A stretch of DNA of 64,000 bases from Pseudomonas citri (GTDB lineage Bacteria > Pseudomonadota > Gammaproteobacteria > Pseudomonadales > Pseudomonadaceae): positions 310,001 through 374,000 of the forward strand of contig NZ_JAODAB010000002.1 in assembly GCF_025336485.1 (NCBI RefSeq), read 5' to 3'. This document shows positions 45,679 through 54,361 of the stretch, piece by piece (within the stretch, counting starts at the first letter, position 1; every line of letters starts with the position of its first letter). The notes beneath the pieces were generated by a model. It ran no database searches, was not told where the DNA came from, and saw nothing but the letters and a program-made list of their open reading frames with translations. The position numbers were made by a program, and so were the translations under genes.

Positions 45679-47043
45679 ATGTCCGCTCAAACGCCCGACC
45701 CAGTCGCCCGCAGCTACTTCGGCAGTTTCAGCAAAAGCGCCGAGAGCGAGTTCATGCCGGAAACCGCCGGGGCCACGTTGCAGGACTCGCCCCGCCGCTC
45801 GCGGATCACTGTCTGGCTGGCCGCCGGATTGATCGTCACCGGCTTGGTCTGGGCCAAACTGGCGGTCTTGCAGGAAGTGACCACCGGCGAAGGCAAGGCG
45901 ATTCCATCCAGCAAGGTCCAGGTGATCCAGAACCTGGAAGGCGGCATCGTCACTGAAATCTTCGTGCGCGAAGGCCAGATGGTGAACAAGGGCGACACCC
46001 TGCTGCGCCTGGACGACACCCGGTTCCTGTCGAACAAGGGCGAGAGTGAGGCCGACCGGTATGCCTTGATGGCCCAGGTCGAGCGCCTGTCGGCAGAAGC
46101 CGAGGGGCGGCCGTTCCAGGTCTCCGCCGAAGTCACCAGCAAAGCCCCGCAAGTGGCCGAGGGCGAGCGCTCGCTGTATGAACAGCGGCAACGGCGCCTG
46201 GCGAGCGAGCAACGGACCCTGACCGAACAGTTGCGGCAAAAAACCCAGGAGCTGGCGGAGTTTCGCTCCAAGCAAGGCCAGTTCAGTTCCAGCCTGGCCT
46301 TGTTGCAGGAAGAAATGAACATGTCAGCGCCATTGGTCAGCACGGGCGCGGTATCCCCGGTGGAGATCCTGCGACTCAAGCGCAGCGCAGTGGAGATCCG
46401 CGGCTCGCTCAATGCCACCACCCTGGCGATCCCACGGGCCGAATCGGCGATCAACGAGATCAAGAGCAAGATCGACGAATCGGAACAGACCTTCCGCTCC
46501 GACGCGGCCAAGGACCTCAACGAGAAACGCACGGAACTGTCGAAAATCACCGCTTCGAGCATCGCCATCGACGACCGCGTGTCCCGCACCACCGTGGTCT
46601 CGCCGGTGCACGGGGTCATCAAGCAATTGAAGGTCAACACCATCGGCGGTGTGGTGCAACCCGGCAGCGACATGGTGGAAATCGTGCCCCTGGAAGACAA
46701 CCTGCTGATCGAAGCCAAGGTCCGCCCCCAGGACGTCGCTTTCCTACACCCGGGCCAGAAAGCCATGGTCAAGTTCAGCGCCTATGACTACACGATCTAC
46801 GGCGGGCTGAGCGCCAAGCTCGAACTGATCGGCGCCGACACCATCACCGACGACAAGGGCAACAGCTTCTACCTGATCCAGGTGCGCACCGACAAGAATC
46901 ACCTGGGCGGGGATGTGAAACCCTTGCTGATCATCCCGGGGATGGTGGCGACGGTGGACATCATCACCGGGGAGAAAAGTGTGCTGGATTACTTGCTCAA
47001 GCCGGTGTTGAAGGCGCGGACCGAGGCGATGCGCGAGCGGTGA
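45679..47043 (+). CDS. mapC: HlyD family membrane fusion protein of the adhesin secretion system
   Basis: A 454-residue periplasmic adaptor with one N-terminal membrane helix (residues ~46-62), a biotinyl-lipoyl-like segment (VIQNLEGGIVTEIFVREGQMV), a long coiled coil (~130-310) and a C-terminal HlyD beta domain (VKFSAYDYTIYGGL, TDKNHLGGD). It joins the ABC transporter to the outer membrane protein. The ATG at 45679 was chosen as the start of MSAQTPD; a longer reading has no ribosome site. Last gene of the secretion set; no lapD/lapG pair is nearby. Confidence 0.93.
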   Translation: MSAQTPDPVARSYFGSFSKSAESEFMPETAGATLQDSPRRSRITVWLAAGLIVTGLVWAKLAVLQEVTTGEGKAIPSSKVQVIQNLEGGIVTEIFVREGQMVNKGDTLLRLDDTRFLSNKGESEADRYALMAQVERLSAEAEGRPFQVSAEVTSKAPQVAEGERSLYEQRQRRLASEQRTLTEQLRQKTQELAEFRSKQGQFSSSLALLQEEMNMSAPLVSTGAVSPVEILRLKRSAVEIRGSLNATTLAIPRAESAINEIKSKIDESEQTFRSDAAKDLNEKRTELSKITASSIAIDDRVSRTTVVSPVHGVIKQLKVNTIGGVVQPGSDMVEIVPLEDNLLIEAKVRPQDVAFLHPGQKAMVKFSAYDYTIYGGLSAKLELIGADTITDDKGNSFYLIQVRTDKNHLGGDVKPLLIIPGMVATVDIITGEKSVLDYLLKPVLKARTEAMRER

Positions 47044-47050
47044 TCCGGAC

Positions 47051-47650
47051 TCACCTCAACCCTCCATGGTTCTTCTGATAAGTCTGCTCCCCCATCGCCG
47101 CAATCTGGCCCTCGATCAACGCTTCGAAGGGCCGCAGCAATGGCTCGAAGCTCGTCGGTGCCTCAAGGGTTTGCAACGCCTGGACGATCGCCTCCACCGT
47201 CGACAACGCCCCCGGCCCCGGTGCCTTGCGCAAGCGGTAGCGCGACACGCCGCCTTCGGCCAGCGTCACTCGCGGCAATGCCGCCAACAACGGGTTGAGG
47301 TGCAGCAACTTGCGCGCCTTGCGCCAAGTGCCGTCGGGCACCACCAGCAGCAACGGCTCGTCGCTGGGCCCATAGGCGTGCAGCGGCTGCGCATCGTCTG
47401 CCGGGAACAACAAGCGCGCCCGGTAACCCGGCTGCTGGAGCAACCGGGGCAAATCCTCGAACACCTCCCCCACGATCAGCTCGGCATTCTGCAGCCCCAA
47501 CGCCGCCAGCCGGGCCGTGTTCAAGGCGTGGTTCACTTCGCTGGGGTGCTGCAACAACAAGACCTTCGTGCGGCTGTCGAGGCTGGGGATCAACGGGCAC
47601 AGGCAATGGCTTTGCGGCCGGTGGCAGCGCGGGCAGTGGATTCGGGACAT
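47051..47650 (-). CDS. DTW-domain tRNA-uridine aminocarboxypropyltransferase
   Basis: A 199-residue protein with the N-terminal zinc-type cysteines (CPRCHRPQSHCLCP), the QHPSEVNHALNTARL motif and the DTW-family DGTWRKARKL motif. The family (TapT/TuaA in E. coli) adds 3-amino-3-carboxypropyl to uridine 47 of tRNAs using SAM. It is convergent with the adhesin secretion operon, with an 7-base gap. Confidence 0.87.
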   Translation of the reverse strand: MSRIHCPRCHRPQSHCLCPLIPSLDSRTKVLLLQHPSEVNHALNTARLAALGLQNAELIVGEVFEDLPRLLQQPGYRARLLFPADDAQPLHAYGPSDEPLLLVVPDGTWRKARKLLHLNPLLAALPRVTLAEGGVSRYRLRKAPGPGALSTVEAIVQALQTLEAPTSFEPLLRPFEALIEGQIAAMGEQTYQKNHGGLR

Positions 47651-47659
47651 GACGGCACC

Positions 47660-48553
47660 TCAGGCCTGGTTGAGCTGCGCCTTGAGCAGGTCGCGGAATG
47701 TCTGGATCAGCGGCTCGCGGCTGCGGCCACGGCGCATGATCATTGAAAACGGTGCCTGATAGCCAAACGTCGCTGGCAACAGCACGCGCAAATCGCCCTT
47801 GTCGACCCAGGCCTGGGCATAGTGTTCGGGCAAGTAGCCGATGTAGGCACCGGACAGCACCAGGATCAACTGGGCCTCCATGCTTTCCACCGTCGCCGCG
47901 CTGTGCTTGAAGCCGTGGCGGGCCAGCTCCGCCTGGCTCCAGTAGCCGCGCCCGACCATGCGTTGCTGGGTGATGACGGGGGCGGGAATGCGCCGCTCAG
48001 TGAACAACGGGTGGCGATTGCTGCAATACAGCCAGTGCTGTTCGCGGTACAGCGGCATGTAGACCAGCCCACTCATGCGCGTGGAAAACGCGCCGATGGC
48101 CAGGTCCAGGCGGTTGTCCTGCACGCCCAGTTGCAACTCATAGGGGCTCATGACCGACAGGTGCAAGTGCACCGCCGGATGCTCCTGGCTGTAGGCGCCG
48201 ATGGCTTCGGCGAGCGGCAGGGCCTTGTCGCTGACGGTGGAGTCGATCACGCCCAGGTTCAACGTACCGCGCAACTCGCCCTTGAGCGCTGCGGCGTACT
48301 GCTCGAACCCTTCGAGTTCGCCCAGCAGGCGCAGGGTTTCCTGATGGAACAGCTCACCCTTGCTGGTCAGGCTGAAGCCGCCTCGGCCACGGTGACAGAG
48401 CACCAGGCCCAGGGCCGACTCGAGCTGGCTCATGTAGGTGCTGATGGCCGACGTGGACAGGTTGAGTTCCTGCTGGGCATTGGCAAACCCCTGGTGCCGG
48501 ACCACGCTGGCGAAAATGCGCAGCAGCTTCAGGTCGGGTAGAGCGTTGGCCAT
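47660..48553 (-). CDS. gbuR: LysR family regulator of the guanidinobutyrase gene
   Basis: A 297-residue LysR protein (N-terminal helix-turn-helix LKLLRIFASVVRHQGFANAQQEL; substrate domain to the C terminus). It is divergent from gbuA with a 291-base gap, the same arrangement as P. aeruginosa PA1422 (GbuR) and PA1421 (GbuA). GbuR activates gbuA in response to 4-guanidinobutyrate. A start five codons earlier is possible. Confidence 0.88.
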   Translation of the reverse strand: MANALPDLKLLRIFASVVRHQGFANAQQELNLSTSAISTYMSQLESALGLVLCHRGRGGFSLTSKGELFHQETLRLLGELEGFEQYAAALKGELRGTLNLGVIDSTVSDKALPLAEAIGAYSQEHPAVHLHLSVMSPYELQLGVQDNRLDLAIGAFSTRMSGLVYMPLYREQHWLYCSNRHPLFTERRIPAPVITQQRMVGRGYWSQAELARHGFKHSAATVESMEAQLILVLSGAYIGYLPEHYAQAWVDKGDLRVLLPATFGYQAPFSMIMRRGRSREPLIQTFRDLLKAQLNQA

Positions 48554-48606
48554 TGGGGTGTCTCCATACAGGCGGGTCACTGCAAACTTTGTGGCAAGAG
48601 GTTTAT

Positions 48607-48696
48607 CTGTGGGAGCAAAGCTTGCTCGCGACAGGGGCACCTCGGTTTCAGAAGGAACCGCGTTGAATTCATCGCGGGCAAGCCTTACTCCCACAG
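48607..48696. repeat. REP-like palindrome pair, GTGGGAGCAAGG family
   Basis: CTGTGGGAGCAAAGCTTGCTCGCGA and CGCGGGCAAGCCTTACTCCCACAG in inverted orientation in the gbuR-gbuA gap, 54 bases before the gbuR start. The rest of this 291-base gap should contain the two promoters; no clear operator was recognised. Confidence 0.85.
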
Positions 48697-48844
48697 CTTC
48701 CATCCATCGTTCTGGAGTCTATCGGCCCGCCCGTCATTAGTTTAGAAAAATCTGAACTAACTATTTGCCGCCAGGGATTCTTCAGCCCAACGGCTTTTCG
48801 CAGAATCGGCCCCTGATAAATAAAACAACGATGAGGCCCTACCC

Positions 48845-49795
48845 GTGGACAAGATTCTTCACCAGCCACTGGGCGGCAACGAAATGCCGCGCTTCGGCGG
48901 CATCGCCACCATGATGCGACTTCCCCACTTGCCCAGCGCCGCCGGCCTCGACGCGGCCTTTATCGGCGTGCCGCTGGACATCGGCACCTCCCTGCGCGCC
49001 GGCACCCGCTTCGGGCCCCGGGAAATCCGCGCCGAATCGGTGATGATCCGCCCCTACAACATGGCCACCGGCGCCGCGCCATTCGACTCGTTGTCGGTGG
49101 CCGACATCGGGGACGTAGCGATCAACACCTTCAACCTGCTGGAGGCGGTGCGGATCATCGAGGCGTCGTACCACAAGATCCTCGAACACAACGTCATCCC
49201 GCTGACCCTGGGCGGCGACCATACCATCACCCTGCCGATCCTGCGGGCGATCCACAAGAAACATGGCAAGGTCGGCCTGGTGCACATCGACGCCCACGCC
49301 GACGTGAACGACCACATGTTCGGCGAGAAAATCGCCCACGGCACCACCTTCCGCCGCGCCGTGGAGGAAGGCCTGCTCGATTGCGAGCGCGTGGTGCAGA
49401 TCGGCCTGCGGGCCCAGGGCTACACCGCCGACGACTTCGACTGGAGCCGCCGGCAAGGCTTTCGCGTGGTCCAGGCCGAAGAGTGCTGGCACCATTCCCT
49501 GGCACCGCTGATGGCCGAAGTGCGAGAGAAAGTCGGTGGCGGCCCGGTGTACCTGAGCTTCGACATCGACGGCATCGACCCGGCCTGGGCGCCAGGTACC
49601 GGTACCCCGGAAATCGGCGGCCTGACCACCATCCAGGCGATCGAGATCGTGCGCGGCTGCCAGGGCCTCGACCTGGTCGGCTGCGACCTGGTGGAAGTCT
49701 CGCCACCGTACGACACCAGCGGCAACACCTCGCTGCTGGGCGCCAACCTGCTGTACGAGATGCTTTGCGTACTGCCTGGCGTGACTCATCGCTGA
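48845..49795 (+). CDS. gbuA: Guanidinobutyrase
   Basis: A 316-residue ureohydrolase that splits 4-guanidinobutyrate to 4-aminobutyrate and urea in arginine breakdown. The manganese-binding motifs are visible: GGDHTITLP, HIDAHADVND and SFDIDGIDPAWAPG. The N terminus DKILHQPLGGNEMPRFGG and the whole sequence match P. aeruginosa GbuA as I recall it, not the shorter agmatinases. The gene starts with GTG at 48845. It is followed after ten bases by an NTF2-like gene and then a permease. Confidence 0.95.
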   Translation: MDKILHQPLGGNEMPRFGGIATMMRLPHLPSAAGLDAAFIGVPLDIGTSLRAGTRFGPREIRAESVMIRPYNMATGAAPFDSLSVADIGDVAINTFNLLEAVRIIEASYHKILEHNVIPLTLGGDHTITLPILRAIHKKHGKVGLVHIDAHADVNDHMFGEKIAHGTTFRRAVEEGLLDCERVVQIGLRAQGYTADDFDWSRRQGFRVVQAEECWHHSLAPLMAEVREKVGGGPVYLSFDIDGIDPAWAPGTGTPEIGGLTTIQAIEIVRGCQGLDLVGCDLVEVSPPYDTSGNTSLLGANLLYEMLCVLPGVTHR

Positions 49796-49804
49796 GGTGC
49801 GCCC

Positions 49805-50212
49805 ATGAACGATCGAGAGCAAGTCCTCACGGCCGCCGCTGAACTGGTCGCAGCCTTCGCCCGCAACGACCGCGACGCCTACTTCGGCGCGTTCACGGCC
49901 GACGCGAGTTTTGTCTTCCACACCCTGCCACAGTCCCTGCTGTCACGCGCTGCCTACCAGGCCGTGTGGGACCGCTGGCGTGACGAGGACGACTTCGAGG
50001 TGCTCTCGTGCACCTCGAGCAATGCCTTCGTCAGCCTGCAAGGGGACGTGGCGGTGTTCATCCATGACGTGGCCACCGAGCTGCGCCTGCAAGGGGAGCT
50101 TCACTTTAGCCAGGAGCGCGAAACCATTGTGTTTCGCCAAGAACAACAAGGCCTATGGCTGGCCTGTCACGAACATTTGTCCGCAATGCCGGAAGGGCTG
50201 CCAATCCCTTAG
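49805..50212 (+). CDS. NTF2-like (SnoaL/DUF4440-type) protein of the gbu operon
   Basis: A 135-residue protein with the NTF2-like cone fold pattern: AAELVAAFARNDRDAYFGAFTADASFVFHT, alternating strands and a C-terminal HEHLSAMP. It corresponds to P. aeruginosa PA1420, which sits next to gbuA as here. Function unknown; its place between the hydrolase and the permease suggests a role in guanidino-compound use. Confidence 0.8.
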   Translation: MNDREQVLTAAAELVAAFARNDRDAYFGAFTADASFVFHTLPQSLLSRAAYQAVWDRWRDEDDFEVLSCTSSNAFVSLQGDVAVFIHDVATELRLQGELHFSQERETIVFRQEQQGLWLACHEHLSAMPEGLPIP

Positions 50213-50266
50213 CCAAACAGGCGACGCCCACACTCGATGAGCGCGCCCCAATGATCGGAGCAGATC

Positions 50267-51775
50267 ATGCATAACAATAACGACAACAGCCTTACGCAAA
50301 TCGAAACCTTCGGCGTCGAGCAGATTCCGGACTACGAACGAACCGCCGGCCCGGGCGATCTGTTTCGACTGATCTTCGGCGGCGCCAACACCTTCGCCAC
50401 CGCCGTGCTCGGCAGTTTCCCGGTGCTGTTCGGCCTGTCATTCCAGGCCGGTGCCTGGGCGATTGTGCTGGGGGTGTTGCTGGGTTCGATCATCCTCGCC
50501 CCCATGGGCTTGTTCGGCCCACTCAACGGCACCAACAACGCAGTGTCTTCCGGGGCGCACTTCGGCGTACACGGGCGAATCGTCGGCTCGTTCCTGTCGC
50601 TGCTGACCGCCATCGCGTTCTTCTCGCTGTCGGTGTGGAGCTCCGGGGATGCGTTGATCGGCGGCGCCAAGCGCCTGGCCGGTGTACCGGAAACCGACCT
50701 GAGCCTGGGCCTGGCCTACGGCCTGTTCGCCCTGCTGGTCTTGACGGTGTGCATCTACGGCTTTCGCTTCATGCTGTGGGTCAACCGCATCGCCGTGTGG
50801 GCCGCCAGCCTGCTGTTCCTGTTGGGCATCCTGGCCTTCGCGCCGACCTTCGACAGCCAGTTCGCCGGCACCGTCGGCCTCGGCCAGCCGGGTTTCTGGG
50901 CGGCGTTCATCGGCGCGGCATTGGTGGCCATGAGCAATCCGATTTCCTTCGGTGCGTTCCTCGGCGACTGGTCGCGCTACATCCCGCGCGACACCCCCAA
51001 GCGGCGCATCATGCTGGCGGTGATCGCCGCGCAACTGGCGACATTGATCCCGTTCCTGTTCGGCCTCGCCACCGCCACCATCGTGGCGAGCAAGGCGCCG
51101 GACTACATCGCCGCCAACAATTACGTGGGCGGCCTGCTGGCGGTTTCGCCGAGCTGGTTCTTCCTGCCGGTGTGCCTGATCGCGGTGATCGGTGGCATGT
51201 CCACCGGCACCACGTCGCTGTATGGCACCGGGTTGGACATGTCCAGCGTGTTCCCACGGCTGCTGTCGCGGGTCAAGGCCACATTGCTGATCGGCGTGCT
51301 ATCGATCGCCTTCATCTTCATCGGACGCTTCGCCGCGAACCTGGTGCAGAGTGTGTCCACATTCGCCGTGCTGATCATCACCTGCACCACGCCGTGGATG
51401 GTCATCATGATCATCGGCCTGCTGGTACGCCGCGGTTTCTACTGCCCGGACGACCTGCAAGTGTTCACCCGTGGTGAAACCGGTGGGCGCTACTGGTTCA
51501 GCCACGGCTGGAACTGGCGCGGCCTGGGCGCCTGGATTCCCAGTGCGCTGGTGGGGCTGTGCTTCGTCAACCTGCCAGGGCAGTTCGTCGGCCCACTGGG
51601 GGAGCTGGCCGGCGGCATCGACATCAGCCTGCCCGTGACCCTGGGCCTGGCCTCGGTGGTGTACCTGGTGCTGTTGGGAGTATTTGCGGAACCGGCGGCG
51701 GTGTATGGACCCGAGGACCCGCGTAGCAAGGGAGCGGAGCCCATCGATAAGCCAGTGCTCAGACAAACCGCCTGA
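50267..51775 (+). CDS. NCS1-type permease, probable guanidino-compound transporter
   Basis: A 502-residue inner membrane protein with about twelve hydrophobic segments and the purine-cytosine permease pattern (GPGDLFRLIFGGANTFAT, SNPISFGAFLGDWSRYIPRDT, SVSTFAVLIITCTTPWMV). It follows gbuA and the NTF2-like gene by 54 bases and matches the position of PA1419. By context it imports 4-guanidinobutyrate or a related compound; this is inference. Confidence 0.85.
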   Translation: MHNNNDNSLTQIETFGVEQIPDYERTAGPGDLFRLIFGGANTFATAVLGSFPVLFGLSFQAGAWAIVLGVLLGSIILAPMGLFGPLNGTNNAVSSGAHFGVHGRIVGSFLSLLTAIAFFSLSVWSSGDALIGGAKRLAGVPETDLSLGLAYGLFALLVLTVCIYGFRFMLWVNRIAVWAASLLFLLGILAFAPTFDSQFAGTVGLGQPGFWAAFIGAALVAMSNPISFGAFLGDWSRYIPRDTPKRRIMLAVIAAQLATLIPFLFGLATATIVASKAPDYIAANNYVGGLLAVSPSWFFLPVCLIAVIGGMSTGTTSLYGTGLDMSSVFPRLLSRVKATLLIGVLSIAFIFIGRFAANLVQSVSTFAVLIITCTTPWMVIMIIGLLVRRGFYCPDDLQVFTRGETGGRYWFSHGWNWRGLGAWIPSALVGLCFVNLPGQFVGPLGELAGGIDISLPVTLGLASVVYLVLLGVFAEPAAVYGPEDPRSKGAEPIDKPVLRQTA

Positions 51776-51787
51776 TCCAGGGCAAAC

Positions 51788-51817
51788 CGTGGCGAGGGAG
51801 CTCGCTCCCTCGCCACA
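51788..51817. repeat. REP-like palindrome, GTGGCGAGGG family
   Basis: CGTGGCGAGGGAGC-TCGCTCCCTCGCCACAC, a near-perfect palindrome just after the permease gene. Confidence 0.85.
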
Positions 51818-51818
51818 C

Positions 51819-51875
51819 AAAAAAAAGATCGCAGTCTTCAGCCGTCTCGCTTGAAACGGTCGAAGACTGCGATCT
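51819..51875 (-). terminator. Rho-independent terminator of the PA1414-type small gene
   Basis: On the minus strand a perfect 14-base stem (AGATCGCAGTCTTC with its complement), with an inner CCGT/ACGG pairing, is followed at once by eight T's. It lies 21 bases after the stop of the small gene, so it ends that transcript. It also faces the convergent permease gene. Confidence 0.9.
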
Positions 51876-51896
51876 CTCCAATATCCTGGGGTGTAT

Positions 51897-52025
51897 TTAC
51901 CGGCGGCGCGGCTGGCGGCGACGTTGCTCGTCATCGGTGCGAATCGGGACCGGTTGCATGGGCGGCTCGATCAAGCCTAGCGCGACACCCAGGTCATGAA
52001 GCCAGTTCTGGATTTTCTCTTTCAT
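51897..52025 (-). CDS. sicX: PA1414-family small protein gene (SicX locus)
   Basis: A 42-codon gene, too short for most gene finders. The minus strand reads MKEKIQNWLHDLGV then ALGLIEPPMQPVPI and an arginine-rich end. A GAGGGGGCACCACG leader supports the start. It has its own strong terminator downstream (51819-51875), as expected for an abundant short RNA. In P. aeruginosa the PA1414 RNA is strongly induced at low oxygen by Anr and yields the regulatory RNA SicX; the neighbouring gbu genes confirm synteny with PA1414-PA1422. A possible weak Anr-like site lies at 52142-52155. The identification rests on memory of the family. Confidence 0.82.
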   Translation of the reverse strand: MKEKIQNWLHDLGVALGLIEPPMQPVPIRTDDEQRRRQPRRR

Positions 52026-52192
52026 CGTGGTGCCCCCTCAAGGGTGGTGCGAGCGGCAGAATGCTCTGGCCCCTTCGCTGTGATAATAGTCCGATGTCCT
52101 GCGCAATGCTCGTCTCAGTTTGCAATGATCTGTTACTAAAATTGAGCCAAATCCAAAAGCTCCAGTTCAAGTCGATCGTTCGACTGGGCAGC

Positions 52193-53086
52193 TCAAGCCG
52201 ATTGCGCCACCCGCCCAGAAGCTTGCGGCCAAGCCCGCTGTTGCAACTCGATCCAGGCGTTCAAATTCGCCCCGACCATGCCTTTGCGCCACATCAACCA
52301 GGTGGTCGCGCTGGCGAACGGCTCGGCCAGCGGATGGGCCGTCACCCGCTCCCGGCCCGGCAGGCTGGCGAGCATCGACTCCGACATCAACGCCACCCCG
52401 GAGCCGGCGATCACACACGCCAGCATCCCTTGGTACGACTCGATCTCCATGGCCCGGCCCATGGTCGCGTGGTCGTGGGAAAACCACGCCTCCAAACGCA
52501 TGCGGTACGAGCAACCGCGGCGAAACGTGAAGACTGAGCGGCCCTGCACATCCAGCGCACTGCGCACCGGCGGGTGATCGGCCTCGGCAATCAGCACCAG
52601 CCGCTCGTCACACAATGGCACGCCGTCCAGCCCCGCCAGTTCCAGCGGCCCGTCCACCAGCGCGGCGTCCAGGCGCCCGGTGAGCAAGCCTTCCAGCAAT
52701 TCGCCGCTGGGCCCGGATTGCACCTGCAGATTCACCGCCGGATACGCCCGGTGATAGGCGGCCAGAAGGTCCGGCAAGTGAATCGCCGCCGTGCTGTACA
52801 TCGTGCCCAACACGAACTCACCGGCCGGTTGGCCGCCCTGCACGGCCGCATAGGCCTGGTCGTGCAAGGCGAACAGCTTGTTCGCATAGTCCAACAGTAC
52901 TTTTCCCGCCGGCGACAGTTGCAAGCGCTGACGCTCACGCAGGAAAAGGTCCACGCCCAATTGCTCCTCGAGCTGCTTGAGGCGAGTCGACAAATTCGAC
53001 GGCACCCGATGCAGACGCTCGGCAGCCCGGGTGATGGAACCTTCCTCGGCCACCGCCTGGAAAATCCGTAACTGGCTGAACTCCAC
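52193..53086 (-). CDS. LysR family transcriptional regulator
   Basis: A 297-residue LysR protein starting (GTG)EFSQLRIFQAVAEEGSI, with the helix-turn-helix AAERLHRVPSNLSTRLKQLE. The GTG at 53086 follows a GGAGA site by about five bases and gives the family N terminus; a TTG four codons earlier is also open. It is divergent from the MFS gene at 53189 and probably controls it. Confidence 0.87.
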   Translation of the reverse strand: MEFSQLRIFQAVAEEGSITRAAERLHRVPSNLSTRLKQLEEQLGVDLFLRERQRLQLSPAGKVLLDYANKLFALHDQAYAAVQGGQPAGEFVLGTMYSTAAIHLPDLLAAYHRAYPAVNLQVQSGPSGELLEGLLTGRLDAALVDGPLELAGLDGVPLCDERLVLIAEADHPPVRSALDVQGRSVFTFRRGCSYRMRLEAWFSHDHATMGRAMEIESYQGMLACVIAGSGVALMSESMLASLPGRERVTAHPLAEPFASATTWLMWRKGMVGANLNAWIELQQRAWPQASGRVAQSA

Positions 53087-53188
53087 GACATTCTCCAAAA
53101 AAGAACAAGTTACTCACTATTATTCAATTTTAATGAAAGTCAATCGATTCTAGCCTGACGGTCATCGCCTCAACGCTGGAGAACGACC

Positions 53189-54361
53189 ATGTCACCCCTG
53201 ATCCGCCTGCTCGCCAGTTTCATCGCCCTGATGATGGCCATGGGCATCGGCCGCTTCGCCCTTACGCCCCAGTTACCTCATTTGATCGGCGAAGGTCAGT
53301 TGGACTTGACTGCCGCCGGTCTGGTCGCTGCCGCCAACTACCTGGGTTACTTCCTCGGCGCGCTGGACGCCATGTTTGCCCGTCGCCCGCAACAGGTGCG
53401 CCGACGTTTGCTCGGCGGCCTGTGGCTGTGCGTATTGCTGACCCTCGCGTCCTTCTGGGCCTGGGGTTTCTGGCCGCATCTGGCGCTGCGCTTCGGCACC
53501 GGCGTGGCGAGCGCCTGGGTGCTGGTGATGATCACCGCCCTGAGCCAACCCTTGGCCGCGCAGGCCGGACGACCTCGACTTGGCGCGTTGGTGTTCGCCG
53601 GGCCAGGGTTGGGGATTTTCCTGACGGGCTTGCTGGCCCTGGGTTCGAACCTGCTGGGCCAGGCGTCCGCCACCCTGTGGCTGCTGTATGCCGGCGTGGC
53701 GCTGGCGATGTTACTGGTGATCCTGCCGATTCTTCCATCCCCTGTCGCAACCCTGGCCGTCGCCGCGCCGGCCGCGCCCTCCCCGACGCGCGGCATCGCC
53801 CGGCTCGGCGTGGTGTACGCCTTGTATGGCGTGGGCTACATCATCCCGGCCACGTTCCTGTCGCAAATGGCGACGGCGCAGTTTCACGGGCAATGGCAGG
53901 CCGACCTGTTCTGGCCCTGCTTCGGCCTCGCCGCGGCCCTCGGCGTGCTAGTGGTAAGCCGGCGCCGGCCGCACCCACACACCACCGGTCGTTGGTTGAT
54001 CGCAACGTTGTGGCTGCAAGCGGCCGGAGTATTCACCTGCCTGTTGAGCAGCGGGCCAGGGCTGGCGCTGGGGGTCATCCTGTGCGGCGCGCCTTTCCTG
54101 GCCTGCATGCAACTGGTGATGCAGCGTTCCCGGGAACTGGCGCCCCACGCCACCCAACGCAACACCGGACTGCTGACTGCCTGCTTCGCGGTCGGCCAGC
54201 TCAGTGGGCCGCTGCTGGCGGCGCTGAGCAGCCATTTCAGCGGTGGGCTGCAACCGGCGCTGATCGTTGCCGGCAGCGGTCTACTGCTAGCCGGCGGCTT
54301 GTTGCTGCGCCCAGCCAGACAGGGCGCGGTGAGCCCTTGCGCCCAGGCCGCCCTGCGTTGA
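53189..54361 (+). CDS. YbfB/YjiJ family MFS transporter
   Basis: A 390-residue inner membrane protein with about eleven to twelve hydrophobic segments. The N terminus MAMGIGRFALTPQLP and the GYFLGALDA segment are typical of the YbfB/YjiJ MFS group. Substrate unknown. It is divergent from a LysR gene, and its stop abuts the stop of the convergent NCS1 permease gene with no space between them. Confidence 0.87.
   Translation: MSPLIRLLASFIALMMAMGIGRFALTPQLPHLIGEGQLDLTAAGLVAAANYLGYFLGALDAMFARRPQQVRRRLLGGLWLCVLLTLASFWAWGFWPHLALRFGTGVASAWVLVMITALSQPLAAQAGRPRLGALVFAGPGLGIFLTGLLALGSNLLGQASATLWLLYAGVALAMLLVILPILPSPVATLAVAAPAAPSPTRGIARLGVVYALYGVGYIIPATFLSQMATAQFHGQWQADLFWPCFGLAAALGVLVVSRRRPHPHTTGRWLIATLWLQAAGVFTCLLSSGPGLALGVILCGAPFLACMQLVMQRSRELAPHATQRNTGLLTACFAVGQLSGPLLAALSSHFSGGLQPALIVAGSGLLLAGGLLLRPARQGAVSPCAQAALR

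Noticed and set aside
52142..52155. Anr/FNR box TTGAG-CCAA-ATCCA before the small PA1414-type gene
   Set aside because: Two mismatches in the core and a distance of about 70 bases from the likely -10 make it too weak to list as a feature.
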